Positions 1 to 6,039 of a stretch of DNA of 17,459 nucleotides are shown piece after piece. A program made the position numbers and the translations under genes. This DNA is from Anaerolineales bacterium (GTDB lineage Bacteria; Chloroflexota; Anaerolineae; 4572-78; J111): the NCBI GenBank assembly GCA_012032575.1, contig JAAUSP010000096.1:1-17459 (forward strand), written 5' to 3'. Below the pieces are notes generated by a model that saw only the letters and a list, made by a program, of their open reading frames with translations, made no database searches and was not told where the DNA came from. Position 1 is the first letter of the stretch, and the number at the start of each line of letters is the position of its first letter.

Positions 1-203
1 GCCCCCGAGCGCCGAGCTCCGGCACGACCAGAAGGACGAGGACTCGCTCCCGCCCTACGACGTGCTCGACCCGATCCTCGAGCGCCTCGTCGAGCGGAAC
101 GAGACCGTGGACGAGGTGGCCGCCGCGGGCTTCGACCGCGCGACCGTCGCCGAGATCGCTCGCCTCGTGTCGACGAGTACAACGCCGGCAGCTCCCGCCG
201 GGC
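1..203 (+). pseudogene. nadE: C-terminal fragment of glutamine-dependent NAD+ synthetase, frame-broken, probably foreign
   Basis: From base 2 the frame reads [20 protein letters not shown], then a helical stretch ending EIARLV near base 169. This is the familiar C-terminal part of the synthetase domain of two-domain NadE enzymes, which make NAD+ from deamido-NAD+, ATP and glutamine. After EIARLV the frame is lost. Adding one base near 168-171 and one near 182 restores (D)EYKRRQLPPG at 172-203, matching the conserved EYKRRQxPPG tail of NadE. Similarity stops abruptly at about 203, before the protein's usual end. GC content is clearly above that of what follows, and nearly every codon ends in G or C. 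I see a fragment of another genome joined here (assembly chimera) or an old insertion; the first fits better. Protein identity is confident, origin is inferred. Confidence 0.75.
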
Positions 204-553
204 CACAAGCCCAGAATGGCGTCGTTGTCAATATATCTTTTCGGGACGGCAAGAATACCTATGCTGTCGGCGAGAAGGTTTTTGTCAGGATTGAAGCCAA
301 TAATGTCGAAGGAGGCATCAAGCCATTCGGAATTCTTGGACTCACCCCCGATACCGGCAACTTCCAGACCAGTTGGGATAACAGCCAGCTTGAAGCCGGC
401 AAGCCTTTTACCCATGAAGATGGCTTGGCTTTCACCACGCCGGGCAATCATAAGGTGTGGTTATCCATTTGTTTTTCGAGCAAAGATGAATGTCAAGGAC
501 CGAATGGAAATTGGGTCAGGTTTGAACCCGGCCTTGACGTAATTGTGCAATAG
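204..553 (+). CDS. C-terminal part of a beta-sandwich (Ig-like) surface protein, 5' end missing
   Basis: The open frame continues from the NadE fragment, but only the part from about base 203 looks native. About 116 residues remain. They begin in a low-complexity linker (PQAQNG) and continue with alternating beta-strand patterns, including [17 protein letters not shown]. That resembles the Y-x-x-G-E-x-V strand pair of Ig-like and CARDB-type extracellular domains. Two cysteines ([10 protein letters not shown]) could form a disulfide, consistent with export. The true start and any signal peptide lie beyond the junction. The apparent GTG start at 62 lies inside the NadE fragment and should not be used. 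The stop lies 11 bases before the PPK2 gene, so the two may be cotranscribed. Function unknown. Confidence 0.55.
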
Positions 554-564
554 GAGATAACCTC

Positions 565-1362
565 ATGCCTCTGATCAAAGTAAAACCCGGCGAAAAGATT
601 AGATTAACCGAAATTGACCCAGCAGACACGGCTAATCTCACCAAAGAGACGGCTAAAGGATTGCTGGCTAAAAACGTCGAGCGTATGGCCAAATTGCAGG
701 AAGTGCTTTATGCTGAGGACAAACATAGCTTGCTGATTGTATTGCAGGCCATGGATGCCGGCGGCAAGGATGGCACCATTCGCAGCATCATGAGTGGAGT
801 CAATCCACAGGGTGTCACCGTTACCAGCTTTAAGGCTCCCACCGCCGATGAGTTGGCCCACGACTTTCTCTGGCGCATTCATCAGGCGGTGCCGGGGCGT
901 GGGATGATCGGCATTTTCAACCGCTCTCACTACGAAGATGTGTTGATTGTGCGGGTCAAGAATTTGGTACCGAAAGAGGTTTGGCAAACTCGCTATCAAC
1001 ATATCAACCACTTTGAACAGTTATTGGTTGACAGTGGCGTCACCATCCTCAAGTTTTATTTGCATATCTCCAAAGCGGAGCAAAAAGAACGCTTGCAGGC
1101 GCGTCTGGATGAACCGGACAAACGCTGGAAGTTTAACCCCGGCGATCTGGCTGAACGCGCCCGTTGGGCTGATTACATGCAAGCGTTTGAAGACGTTTTT
1201 GAAAAGTGCAGCACTCAGGCTGCCCCGTGGTATATTGTTCCAGCCGACAAGAAATGGTATCGAAACGTATTGATTTCCGAAACAATCGTCAAAACATTGG
1301 AAGGGCTGGAGATGAAATACCCCGAACCCGCAGAAGGTTTGGACAAAATTGTGATTGAGTAG
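565..1362 (+). CDS. ppk2: Polyphosphate kinase 2 family (polyphosphate:AMP/ADP phosphotransferase, class III-like)
   Basis: A 265-residue protein of typical one-domain PPK2 length. Visible motifs are the Walker A loop DAGGKDG (64-70), a Walker B region GIFNRSHYEDVL (116-127), and a lid segment rich in Arg and Lys (about 171-200, with DKRWKFNPGDL). The C-terminal PADKKWYRN motif (227-234) is also typical. PPK2 enzymes transfer phosphate between inorganic polyphosphate and nucleotides. The NRSHYED form of Walker B recalls the class III subgroup that charges AMP and ADP to ATP, which is known from several Chloroflexota; the subclass is inference from the motif. It acts in the cytosol in phosphate and energy storage. 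The ATG is preceded by AGGAGA eight bases upstream. It follows the surface-protein tail by 11 bases. No defects seen. Confidence 0.93.
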   Translation: MPLIKVKPGEKIRLTEIDPADTANLTKETAKGLLAKNVERMAKLQEVLYAEDKHSLLIVLQAMDAGGKDGTIRSIMSGVNPQGVTVTSFKAPTADELAHDFLWRIHQAVPGRGMIGIFNRSHYEDVLIVRVKNLVPKEVWQTRYQHINHFEQLLVDSGVTILKFYLHISKAEQKERLQARLDEPDKRWKFNPGDLAERARWADYMQAFEDVFEKCSTQAAPWYIVPADKKWYRNVLISETIVKTLEGLEMKYPEPAEGLDKIVIE

Positions 1363-1383
1363 ACTAAAGGAAGCGTCAACCCA

Positions 1384-1412
1384 TTGCCAACTTCCCAATA
1401 GCATGATACTAT
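1384..1412 (+). promoter_or_regulatory. Candidate sigma70 promoter for the zinc-ribbon gene
   Basis: A TTGCCA -35 box (1384-1389, 5/6 match) is followed by a 17-base spacer and TACTAT (1407-1412, 4/6). The TG two bases upstream gives it an extended -10 character. It lies in the 78-base gap between the PPK2 stop and the GTG start at 1441, so the downstream gene may be transcribed independently. Confidence 0.45.
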
Positions 1413-1440
1413 TAATTCAATCATTCGACGGGAGTGTCCT

Positions 1441-2010
1441 GTGCAACGCGAAGAAGCTCTGGAAAAAATAGCCTGGCATCATCTCAAAAAATTAACCCGC
1501 GACGAGGCCGCCGATTTAATTTTTCAGTTCTTTAATGAACCGCTCAAGCCCAGCCTGCGGGAAAAGCTGAATATCACCACCATTGTCCAGTGGGAAACCC
1601 ACCAGCCGCCTGATGACTTGCAGCCCGGCAATCCAATCTATCGGCCTGTTTTGGTTGATAAGATGAAACGATCCTTTCGGGGGGCTACCAATGAATATTT
1701 AGCCCGCCACCTTCGGGAGGCGGTGGGGCTTAAGGTGGATACGGTTGAAGGCAAACTACCGGGCTGGCTCGCTTGCCCCATCTGTGGATATCACACTTTT
1801 GAAACACTGGGTGCCTGGGATACCTGCCCCGTTTGCGGCTGGAACAGTGACCCTGTGCAGGAAACCATGCATGATGATCCCACCGGGGCCAATGGCATTA
1901 GCCTGAATGAAGCCCGTCGTAACTATCAAACTATTGGCGCAATTTCCCAAGAAAAACTGGCCTCGCTTGATCCCGCAGACAAGCAAAAATATCCTCAATC
2001 GGCAGTTTAA
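1441..2010 (+). CDS. CPCC-family zinc-ribbon protein with a helical N-terminal extension
   Basis: A 189-residue protein. Residues about 110-170 match the cysteine-rich CPCC domain: ACPICGY (C112, C115), a second pair CPVCGW (C129, C132), then TGANGISLNEARRNYQTIGA, which corresponds to the family's GGAN-SL-EAR-NY-FGA block. Four cysteines in two CxxC knuckles imply one bound zinc. The first knuckle is CPIC instead of the family's usual CPCC. The first 105 or so residues are mostly helical and charged and I do not recognise them. The start is GTG with GGGAG eight bases upstream. A promoter candidate lies just before it, and a palindrome plus terminator close the gene. CPCC proteins are common small proteins of unknown function, sometimes found near toxin-immunity loci; nothing here shows such a role. 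Confidence 0.75.
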   Translation: MQREEALEKIAWHHLKKLTRDEAADLIFQFFNEPLKPSLREKLNITTIVQWETHQPPDDLQPGNPIYRPVLVDKMKRSFRGATNEYLARHLREAVGLKVDTVEGKLPGWLACPICGYHTFETLGAWDTCPVCGWNSDPVQETMHDDPTGANGISLNEARRNYQTIGAISQEKLASLDPADKQKYPQSAV

Positions 2011-2017
2011 TGACCAT

Positions 2018-2061
2018 ACAAGATATAGTACCTCTAAACTAAAAGTAGTACTATATCTTGT
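2018..2061. repeat. Perfect 14-bp inverted repeat just after the zinc-ribbon gene
   Basis: ACAAGATATAGTAC (2018-2031) is repeated exactly as its reverse complement at 2048-2061, with a 16-base loop. It begins 8 bases after the stop codon and has no T-tract, so it is not a standard intrinsic terminator. A strong terminator follows 27 bases later. It could be an mRNA 3'-end stabiliser or a protein-binding palindrome. Confidence 0.8.
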
Positions 2062-2087
2062 GTTGTGCAGATTTTCACAGCAACTAA

Positions 2088-2117
2088 AAAAGGCGGCGCA
2101 TTTTAGCGCCGCCTTTT
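2088..2117 (+). terminator. Intrinsic terminator, probably bidirectional
   Basis: The stem GGCGGCGC (2092-2099) pairs with GCGCCGCC (2106-2113) around a 6-base loop. It is flanked by AAAA on the left and TTTT on the right (stem to 12 bp with A-T pairs). The symmetric A and T tracts suit termination of both the + strand zinc-ribbon gene and the convergent small membrane protein gene. Confidence 0.9.
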
Positions 2118-2180
2118 AATTTCAAAAGAAATGAGGGCGGTTAAGCAGAGGCTATAAAAGCGCTTACTTTAAGCTTTGCC

Positions 2181-2363
2181 TCAATTGCTCACTCTTTCGG
2201 CCAGAACAGCCAGCGCCGCAATAACGCCGCCAGCCAAAAGCAAGTAGGCCGCAATAACCACAGCCACCGATAGCGCCAGTAACGTCCGCTTAACTTTGCG
2301 GGGCCAGGCATACATTGGTGGTAATGGATTGGACGAGGAGCGAAAAACGGTTGGCAATTGCAT
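2181..2363 (-). CDS. Small single-pass membrane protein, 60 residues
   Basis: The protein starts MQLPTVFRSSSNPLPP, has a basic segment PRKVKR (21-26), one long hydrophobic helix at about 27-54, and ends ERVSN. The basic residues before the helix predict a cytoplasmic N-terminus. The frame is open further upstream to 2498, but that ATG overlaps a consensus -10 box (TATAAT, minus strand, 2487-2492) and cannot be used by that promoter. The ATG at 2363 has AGAGGG about eight bases upstream, so I chose it. No family recognised. Being short and compositionally simple, it could still be a chance frame, though its promoter, ribosome site and terminator support it. Confidence 0.55.
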   Translation of the reverse strand: MQLPTVFRSSSNPLPPMYAWPRKVKRTLLALSVAVVIAAYLLLAGGVIAALAVLAERVSN

Positions 2364-2486
2364 AATAGTACCCTCTTTCGGTTCTAATCCCCATTGTAGA
2401 ACCATCATCACAACTTGAGTGCCAACTTTGACAGGGGGGCTTCTCTCATCCCCCAAGCTCAGGTGTTCTAAAAACGTGACAGCGTG

Positions 2487-2495
2487 ATTATACCA
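2487..2495 (-). promoter_or_regulatory. Extended -10 promoter of the small membrane protein gene
   Basis: On the minus strand the sequence is TGGTATAAT, a perfect -10 box with the TGn extension. The -35 region is weak. Transcription from here gives a leader of about 115 bases. The leader can form a hairpin from GGGGG (minus strand of 2450-2454) and CCCCC (minus strand, within 2434-2439) around a purine-rich loop. Confidence 0.5.
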
Positions 2496-2697
2496 CAATA
2501 AATTTAAAAGGGAAGAGGAAATTTGACAGAATTTGTAAATTTTACCTAAAAAGTTTTTGCAAGGTCTTGCTTTTTAAGCTGATGAAAATGTCTATTTCTA
2601 TCTCATTATGTTCTGTCAATTATAACCCCGGTTTTCCCCAAGAGATACGTTATTTATTAACAAGTTGTCCCCAAAATAGCGGTTACTTATGCACACT

Positions 2698-2715
2698 CAG
2701 TTAAGCGCTTAACTG
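2698..2715. repeat. Perfect 18-bp palindrome
   Basis: CAGTTAAGC followed directly by GCTTAACTG, an uninterrupted palindrome with no spacer. Gapless palindromes of this length are typical dimeric protein-binding sites. It is over 300 bases from the start of any annotated gene, and no promoter clearly abuts it. Confidence 0.75.
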
Positions 2716-2811
2716 GATAAAAGGTTGGGGTTTATTTGGGCGAGATAACTTGAAGAAAGGTTATTGGTCGCAAAAAATCCCAAAATTTCTAAATTATCCC
2801 CTCACAAACAA

Positions 2812-2841
2812 AAAGCCCGGTTATCATAGCAACCGAGCTTT
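2812..2841 (-). terminator. Intrinsic terminator of the regulator-kinase-TPR operon
   Basis: The 11-base arms at 2812-2822 and 2831-2841 pair with one mismatch around an 8-base loop. Read on the minus strand, the stem ends in GGGC followed by five T residues. It lies 35 bases past the TPR stop codon. Confidence 0.8.
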
Positions 2842-2876
2842 CTTTCATCAATTGGAGGTATCCGGTGAGGAAAAAG

Positions 2877-3443
2877 TCATTTATCCGTGTCTGGCTCGCT
2901 GCCGGAGCCGGCCATGCCCAACATGCTGCCGGGCAGTTTCAAAATTTGCTGAAGAACTTTCCGCTTTAGCGAACCTGCGGGCATATTTTCGATGCCCTCT
3001 TCATACGCGCCAATAGCGGCAATATACTGGCCCTGCTTGGTGCGGAGTTTGCTCACGGCCTGCCAGACAAACATGGCCAGTTCACTTTCGCCTGCTTCTT
3101 CCAGCATCGAGGCTGATGTTTTGTAGGTTTCTACGGCTTCTTCCAAACGCCCTTCGGCCTCATAAATCGAAGCCCGGTTGCCCCAGGTTTGGGCCTGACC
3201 TTTTTTGTCCTGCAACCCGGTAAAGCGGGTCATAGCTTCATCCAGGGCTTGATGGGCGGCGGGATAATCGCCCAGTTGTTTGTAGGTGACGCCCAGATCA
3301 TTATAGATTTCGGCGGTTTGTTTGGGCTGGTCAGCGGAAGCTTGCAGGGCCTCGTTGAATTTTTCCAGCGCTGCCTCAAATTTACCCTTGCGGAAAAGAG
3401 CCACACCCTGTTCCTGAAATTTTTTGCCAGACAATTGAGCCAT
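2877..3443 (-). CDS. Tetratricopeptide repeat (TPR) protein
   Basis: A 188-residue soluble protein made of TPR helical pairs. The first (about 10-35) contains QGVALFRKGKFEAALEKFNE. A second has the pattern AEIYNDLGVTYKQLGDYPAA (44-63). A third has GNRASIYEAEGRLEEAVETY, and a fourth, near 130-150, has KQGQYIAAIGAYEEG. The C-terminus is polar (GSGSEPDTDK). No signal peptide or enzyme domain is present, so it is probably a cytosolic protein-protein adaptor. Its ATG lies 33 bases past the repaired kinase stop, so it is the last gene of the XRE-kinase-TPR operon. As read, the kinase frame overruns its first 214 bases. It may relay or modulate the kinase, but that rests on position alone. Confidence 0.85.
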   Translation of the reverse strand: MAQLSGKKFQEQGVALFRKGKFEAALEKFNEALQASADQPKQTAEIYNDLGVTYKQLGDYPAAHQALDEAMTRFTGLQDKKGQAQTWGNRASIYEAEGRLEEAVETYKTSASMLEEAGESELAMFVWQAVSKLRTKQGQYIAAIGAYEEGIENMPAGSLKRKVLQQILKLPGSMLGMAGSGSEPDTDK

Positions 3444-5176
3444 GATGATTGATCCTTTTTCGCCGGGAAGTCCAACTTATGATTTGGTTTTGGGATTGGA
3501 GGGGGGGGCAGCGGCAGAATTAATTGGATGGAGGTGCCGCGATTGGGCGCTTCTGTCCGTGATTGAATGTGCAGTTCCGCCTCGATCAACTCAGCCCGTT
3601 CGCGCATATTTAGCATGCCGAAAGAGCCGCGCCGGTCATAACCAGAGGTGGTTTTGTCAACCTCAAAGCCTTCGCCGTCGTCCCTTACCGAAACAACAAA
3701 ACGATTGTTTTTAAGCTCAAGTAATACCCAGACATTCCTGGCGTTGGCGTGGCGTTTGATATTATTAATCGCTTCCTGCACAATAGAGAAAATAGTCCCG
3801 GCCACTTTCGAGTCGTACCCCACCTCGTCAACGGTTTTGAAGTGGAGGGTAAAGCTCTCGGCATTGCGAAGCTGATTGATATATTCTTCCAGCGCCGCAA
3901 CCAATCCCTGGGTCTCCAAAATAATGGGACGCAGTTCAAACAGAATATTGCGGGCATCGCGCATAGCGTTCCGAACCAGGTTGCGCAGGGCGTTGATTTC
4001 GTTATGAACTGCTTCGGGCTTGACTTCGTTGAGCCGTTCCAGGTGGTCCAGGTTCATGCTGATGGCTGACAACAATTGCACCGGCCCGTCATGCAGCTTG
4101 CGGGCCAACTCCCGCCGCACATCTTCCTGCGCTTTGATGATGTGGTCTCGCTCTTGCCGGACCTGCTGGTAAAGCCGGGCATTTTCGAGGGCGATAGCGG
4201 CCTGTGCGGCAATCGAACTCATCATGCGCACATCTTCCTGGTTGAAACCGGCCCCCGAATATTTGTTCAAAACCTCCAACACGCCGATGATGCGCCCCTT
4301 GATTTTTAAGGGCACGGCGGCAATGGACTGGGTCAAAAAGCCGGTGCGCACATCTACCCGATGGCTAAAACGGGGATCGGTGCGGGCATCGTTGACAATG
4401 ACGGGGTAGCCATTGCGCGCAACCCAGCCGGCAATCCCCTCATCCAGGGGAATGCGCTGCTGGCGCAGCATTTTACTGCGCGAGCCGTGACTCACTTCAA
4501 AAACCAGCTCCTGGCGATCTTCGTCAATCAGCATCAGCGAAGCCGCTCCCGCATCAATCACATCGGCGGCCAACTGCATGGTATCAGATAATAATTTATT
4601 GATGTCAAAGGTGGTCACGAGCGCCTGGCCAACCTGGTAAAAAACCCCCATCTGGTTCAGGCGTTGTTGGGCCAGTTCCAGATCGGAGACCAGCGAGGCG
4701 AGTTGTCCAATGCCTCTGGCCATGCGGGTCAATAAATTTCGCTGCGTGTCGGCCAACGCCTGACCCGGCGGCAGGACCAGGCTCAACGCGCCGATAACGG
4801 TGGTATCTTGCAGCAGCGGGATATTGACCAGGGCCAGTTGGCTGCCTTCCAGATTAGAAATCGAAAGGGGTAAATTGGACGAGGCCGCGGGGATGGTCCA
4901 GACCGTACCTTGCAGATGTCTGCTGATAACTGCTTCCCAGCGGTCAATCCGGTTCAGGGCCTCTTGCCGGAAGGCACCGGAGCGCAGCCGGTGCGTGGAT
5001 TGGGTTTGCAGCAAAATGGACCCGGCCTCAGCGCCGACAATGCGGACGACCATGCCCAACGCTTTGCGCAGCAAGGTATCGAGATTGCGCGTGGCGGCCA
5101 GGTCAAACAGCTCATCCACCACCGAGGGGCGGGGAGGTTCAGGGGCGGGTTTCTCGCGTGAAAAATTTTCAGCCAT
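3230..5176 (-). CDS. Cytosolic sensor histidine kinase, two GAF domains, NarL/LiaS type; C-terminus altered by a G8 tract
   Basis: No membrane segment. A GAF domain lies at about 22-165 and a better conserved one at about 175-335 (with VSHGS, LDEGIAGWVARNG, VPLKIKGRIIGVLEV). A short coiled coil leads to the HisKA_3 dimerisation box RRELARKLHDGPVQLLSAIS, with phospho-acceptor H362. The ATPase domain shows the N box (EAINNIKRHANA, about 468-479), G1 (RDDGEGFE) and GMLNMRERAE. The catalytic core ends at SIQLILPL (about 556). Immediately after, a run of eight C (plus strand G, 3501-3508) shifts the frame into 92 proline- and tryptophan-rich residues overlapping the TPR gene. One more base in the run gives a short tail and a TAA at 3477-3479. 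That is the natural end, making the likely CDS 3477-5176. It follows the XRE gene by 10 bases. No response regulator is nearby. Confidence 0.9.
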   Translation of the reverse strand: MAENFSREKPAPEPPRPSVVDELFDLAATRNLDTLLRKALGMVVRIVGAEAGSILLQTQSTHRLRSGAFRQEALNRIDRWEAVISRHLQGTVWTIPAASSNLPLSISNLEGSQLALVNIPLLQDTTVIGALSLVLPPGQALADTQRNLLTRMARGIGQLASLVSDLELAQQRLNQMGVFYQVGQALVTTFDINKLLSDTMQLAADVIDAGAASLMLIDEDRQELVFEVSHGSRSKMLRQQRIPLDEGIAGWVARNGYPVIVNDARTDPRFSHRVDVRTGFLTQSIAAVPLKIKGRIIGVLEVLNKYSGAGFNQEDVRMMSSIAAQAAIALENARLYQQVRQERDHIIKAQEDVRRELARKLHDGPVQLLSAISMNLDHLERLNEVKPEAVHNEINALRNLVRNAMRDARNILFELRPIILETQGLVAALEEYINQLRNAESFTLHFKTVDEVGYDSKVAGTIFSIVQEAINNIKRHANARNVWVLLELKNNRFVVSVRDDGEGFEVDKTTSGYDRRGSFGMLNMRERAELIEAELHIQSRTEAPNRGTSIQLILPLPPPPIPKPNHKLDFPAKKDQSSWLNCLAKNFRNRVWLFSARVNLRQRWKNSTRPCKLPLTSPNKPPKSIMIWASPTNNWAIIPPPIKPWMKL

Positions 5177-5186
5177 ACCCTCTGCC

Positions 5187-5870
5187 TTAATAGGTTACTT
5201 CCAGTAAGCCTTCGGCCAGGCTGCGCAGGGTTTCAGCCGAGAGGTCGCTTAAACGCATGGCAATGTTGATGTAGAGCAAATTGGCCGGGTTGGCCAGAAA
5301 TTCCCGCACCTCTTTGGGCAGTTCCGAAAAACGAGCCAACTCATCCATGCTCATATGCCCATTCTTTTCCGCAAAAGGCAACCCCCCGTCTATAAAGTAT
5401 TCAATCGGCTGATTTAGATAATTTGCCAGGCTCTCCAGTTCCAAAAATGGAATCTCAATTTCGCCCTGTTCATACGCCGTTATCCGGGTAACGGGTACGC
5501 CCAGCAAACCGGCTAAATTTTCTTCAGAGCGCCCGGCTTCGGTGCGTGCCTGGCGCAGCAATATCCCAATGATCTTCTGGCGCAGGCCAATGGCCTCAAC
5601 CGTAGGCAGGTGGCGCTCCTTTGACTCTGCCGGCTCGTCGGACCAAAAATAGGTGATGGGCACATTAAAGAGGAGGGCCATAACTTCCATCTGAGGCAGC
5701 GCCACTTCGCGCTGACCAAATTCAACTTCGGAGACAAGGGCAGCCGGAAAACCGACTGCCTGCCCGACCTCTTTCATGGTTAAGCCGGCTTCGGTGCGGG
5801 CCTGCCGTATCTTCAATCCCAGGATTTTTTGGCGCAACCGCGCTTTTGGATCAAGCATAGATTCTGACAT
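5187..5870 (-). CDS. XRE-family regulator with two tandem helix-turn-helix domains
   Basis: A 227-residue protein with two homologous HTH_3 domains. Domain 1 (about 12-75) contains LRQKILGLKIRQARTEAGLT, and domain 2 (about 96-160) contains LRQKIIGILLRQARTEAGRS. They share the LRQKI-G--LRQARTEAG block, so they look like an internal duplication. Residues 160-227 form a helical tail that may dimerise or sense a ligand. The ATG at 5870 has GAGGGAG eight bases upstream. It heads an operon with the histidine kinase (10-base gap) and TPR gene. A perfect palindrome sits in its own promoter, so autoregulation is likely, with the two HTH domains perhaps matching the palindrome's half-sites. A few Met codons follow the start (M5), but the first has the better ribosome site. 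Confidence 0.88.
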   Translation of the reverse strand: MSESMLDPKARLRQKILGLKIRQARTEAGLTMKEVGQAVGFPAALVSEVEFGQREVALPQMEVMALLFNVPITYFWSDEPAESKERHLPTVEAIGLRQKIIGILLRQARTEAGRSEENLAGLLGVPVTRITAYEQGEIEIPFLELESLANYLNQPIEYFIDGGLPFAEKNGHMSMDELARFSELPKEVREFLANPANLLYINIAMRLSDLSAETLRSLAEGLLEVTY

Positions 5871-5899
5871 GGTTTTGCTCCCTCAAAGTCTCAGCTTGA

Positions 5900-5928
5900 A
5901 TTATAACATAAAACATTATGTTATACAA
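5900..5928 (-). promoter_or_regulatory. Promoter and palindromic operator of the XRE-kinase-TPR operon
   Basis: On the minus strand a weak TTGTAT -35 (5923-5928) is separated by 17 bases from a perfect TATAAT -10 (5900-5905). A perfect inverted repeat fills the spacer and touches both boxes: TATAACATAA (5902-5911), 4-base gap, TTATGTTATA (5916-5925). A protein bound there would block RNA polymerase. Confidence 0.75.
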
Positions 5929-5968
5929 CGCGCCAGGTATACGATACAGCTATTCAAGCTTTAAAAGG

Positions 5969-5997
5969 TTGATTCTACAGCCTACATGTGTTACAAT
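5969..5997 (+). promoter_or_regulatory. Sigma70-type promoter of the secreted protein gene
   Basis: TTGATT (5969-5974) and TACAAT (5992-5997) are separated by exactly 17 bases. The start site would be near 6004, giving a 35-base leader ending in an AGGAG ribosome site (6026-6030) nine bases before the ATG at 6040. It diverges from the XRE promoter about 40 bases away. Confidence 0.65.
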
Positions 5998-6039
5998 AGA
6001 TTTGTCATTATGGAAAGTAGTCTTTAGGAGCAGTGGCTT

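Larger units (their letters stand above)
2364..2876. other. 513-bp region without a protein gene
   Basis: AT-rich stretch between two minus-strand genes. It holds the leader and extended -10 promoter of the small membrane protein, a perfect 18-bp palindrome (2698-2715) and the terminator of the TPR gene (2812-2841). A plus-strand TTGACA at 2523-2528 has only a poor -10 match, so no confident + promoter. A frame at 2750-3016 (+) runs antisense into the TPR gene and is not credible. The middle part, about 2525-2790, has no assigned role. Confidence 0.6.

Noticed and set aside
169..174. A SalI-type site (GTCGAC) near the NadE junction, hinting at a cloning scar
   Set aside because: It lies inside the NadE-like sequence about 30 bases before the junction, not at it, and such sites are common in GC-rich DNA.
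1..203. NadE next to pncA/pncB as one NAD gene cluster
   Set aside because: The NadE piece is truncated, frame-broken, of different base composition and about 9 kb from the salvage operon.
62..553. A single 163-residue gene starting at GTG 62
   Set aside because: The first 47 or so residues are the NadE tail (in part out of frame) and the rest is an unrelated beta-sandwich; the start has no meaning as a gene start.
2520..2800. Replication origin (one near-match to a DnaA box, TTATGCACA at 2687-2695, in AT-rich DNA)
   Set aside because: A single near-match box, no cluster, and no dnaA, dnaN or other origin genes nearby.
2750..3016. Plus-strand frame of 88 codons
   Set aside because: Runs antisense into the TPR gene, has no ribosome site and a low-complexity product.
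4800..5207. Plus-strand frame of 135 codons opposite the kinase
   Set aside because: Lies wholly antisense to well-conserved GAF coding sequence; a shadow frame.
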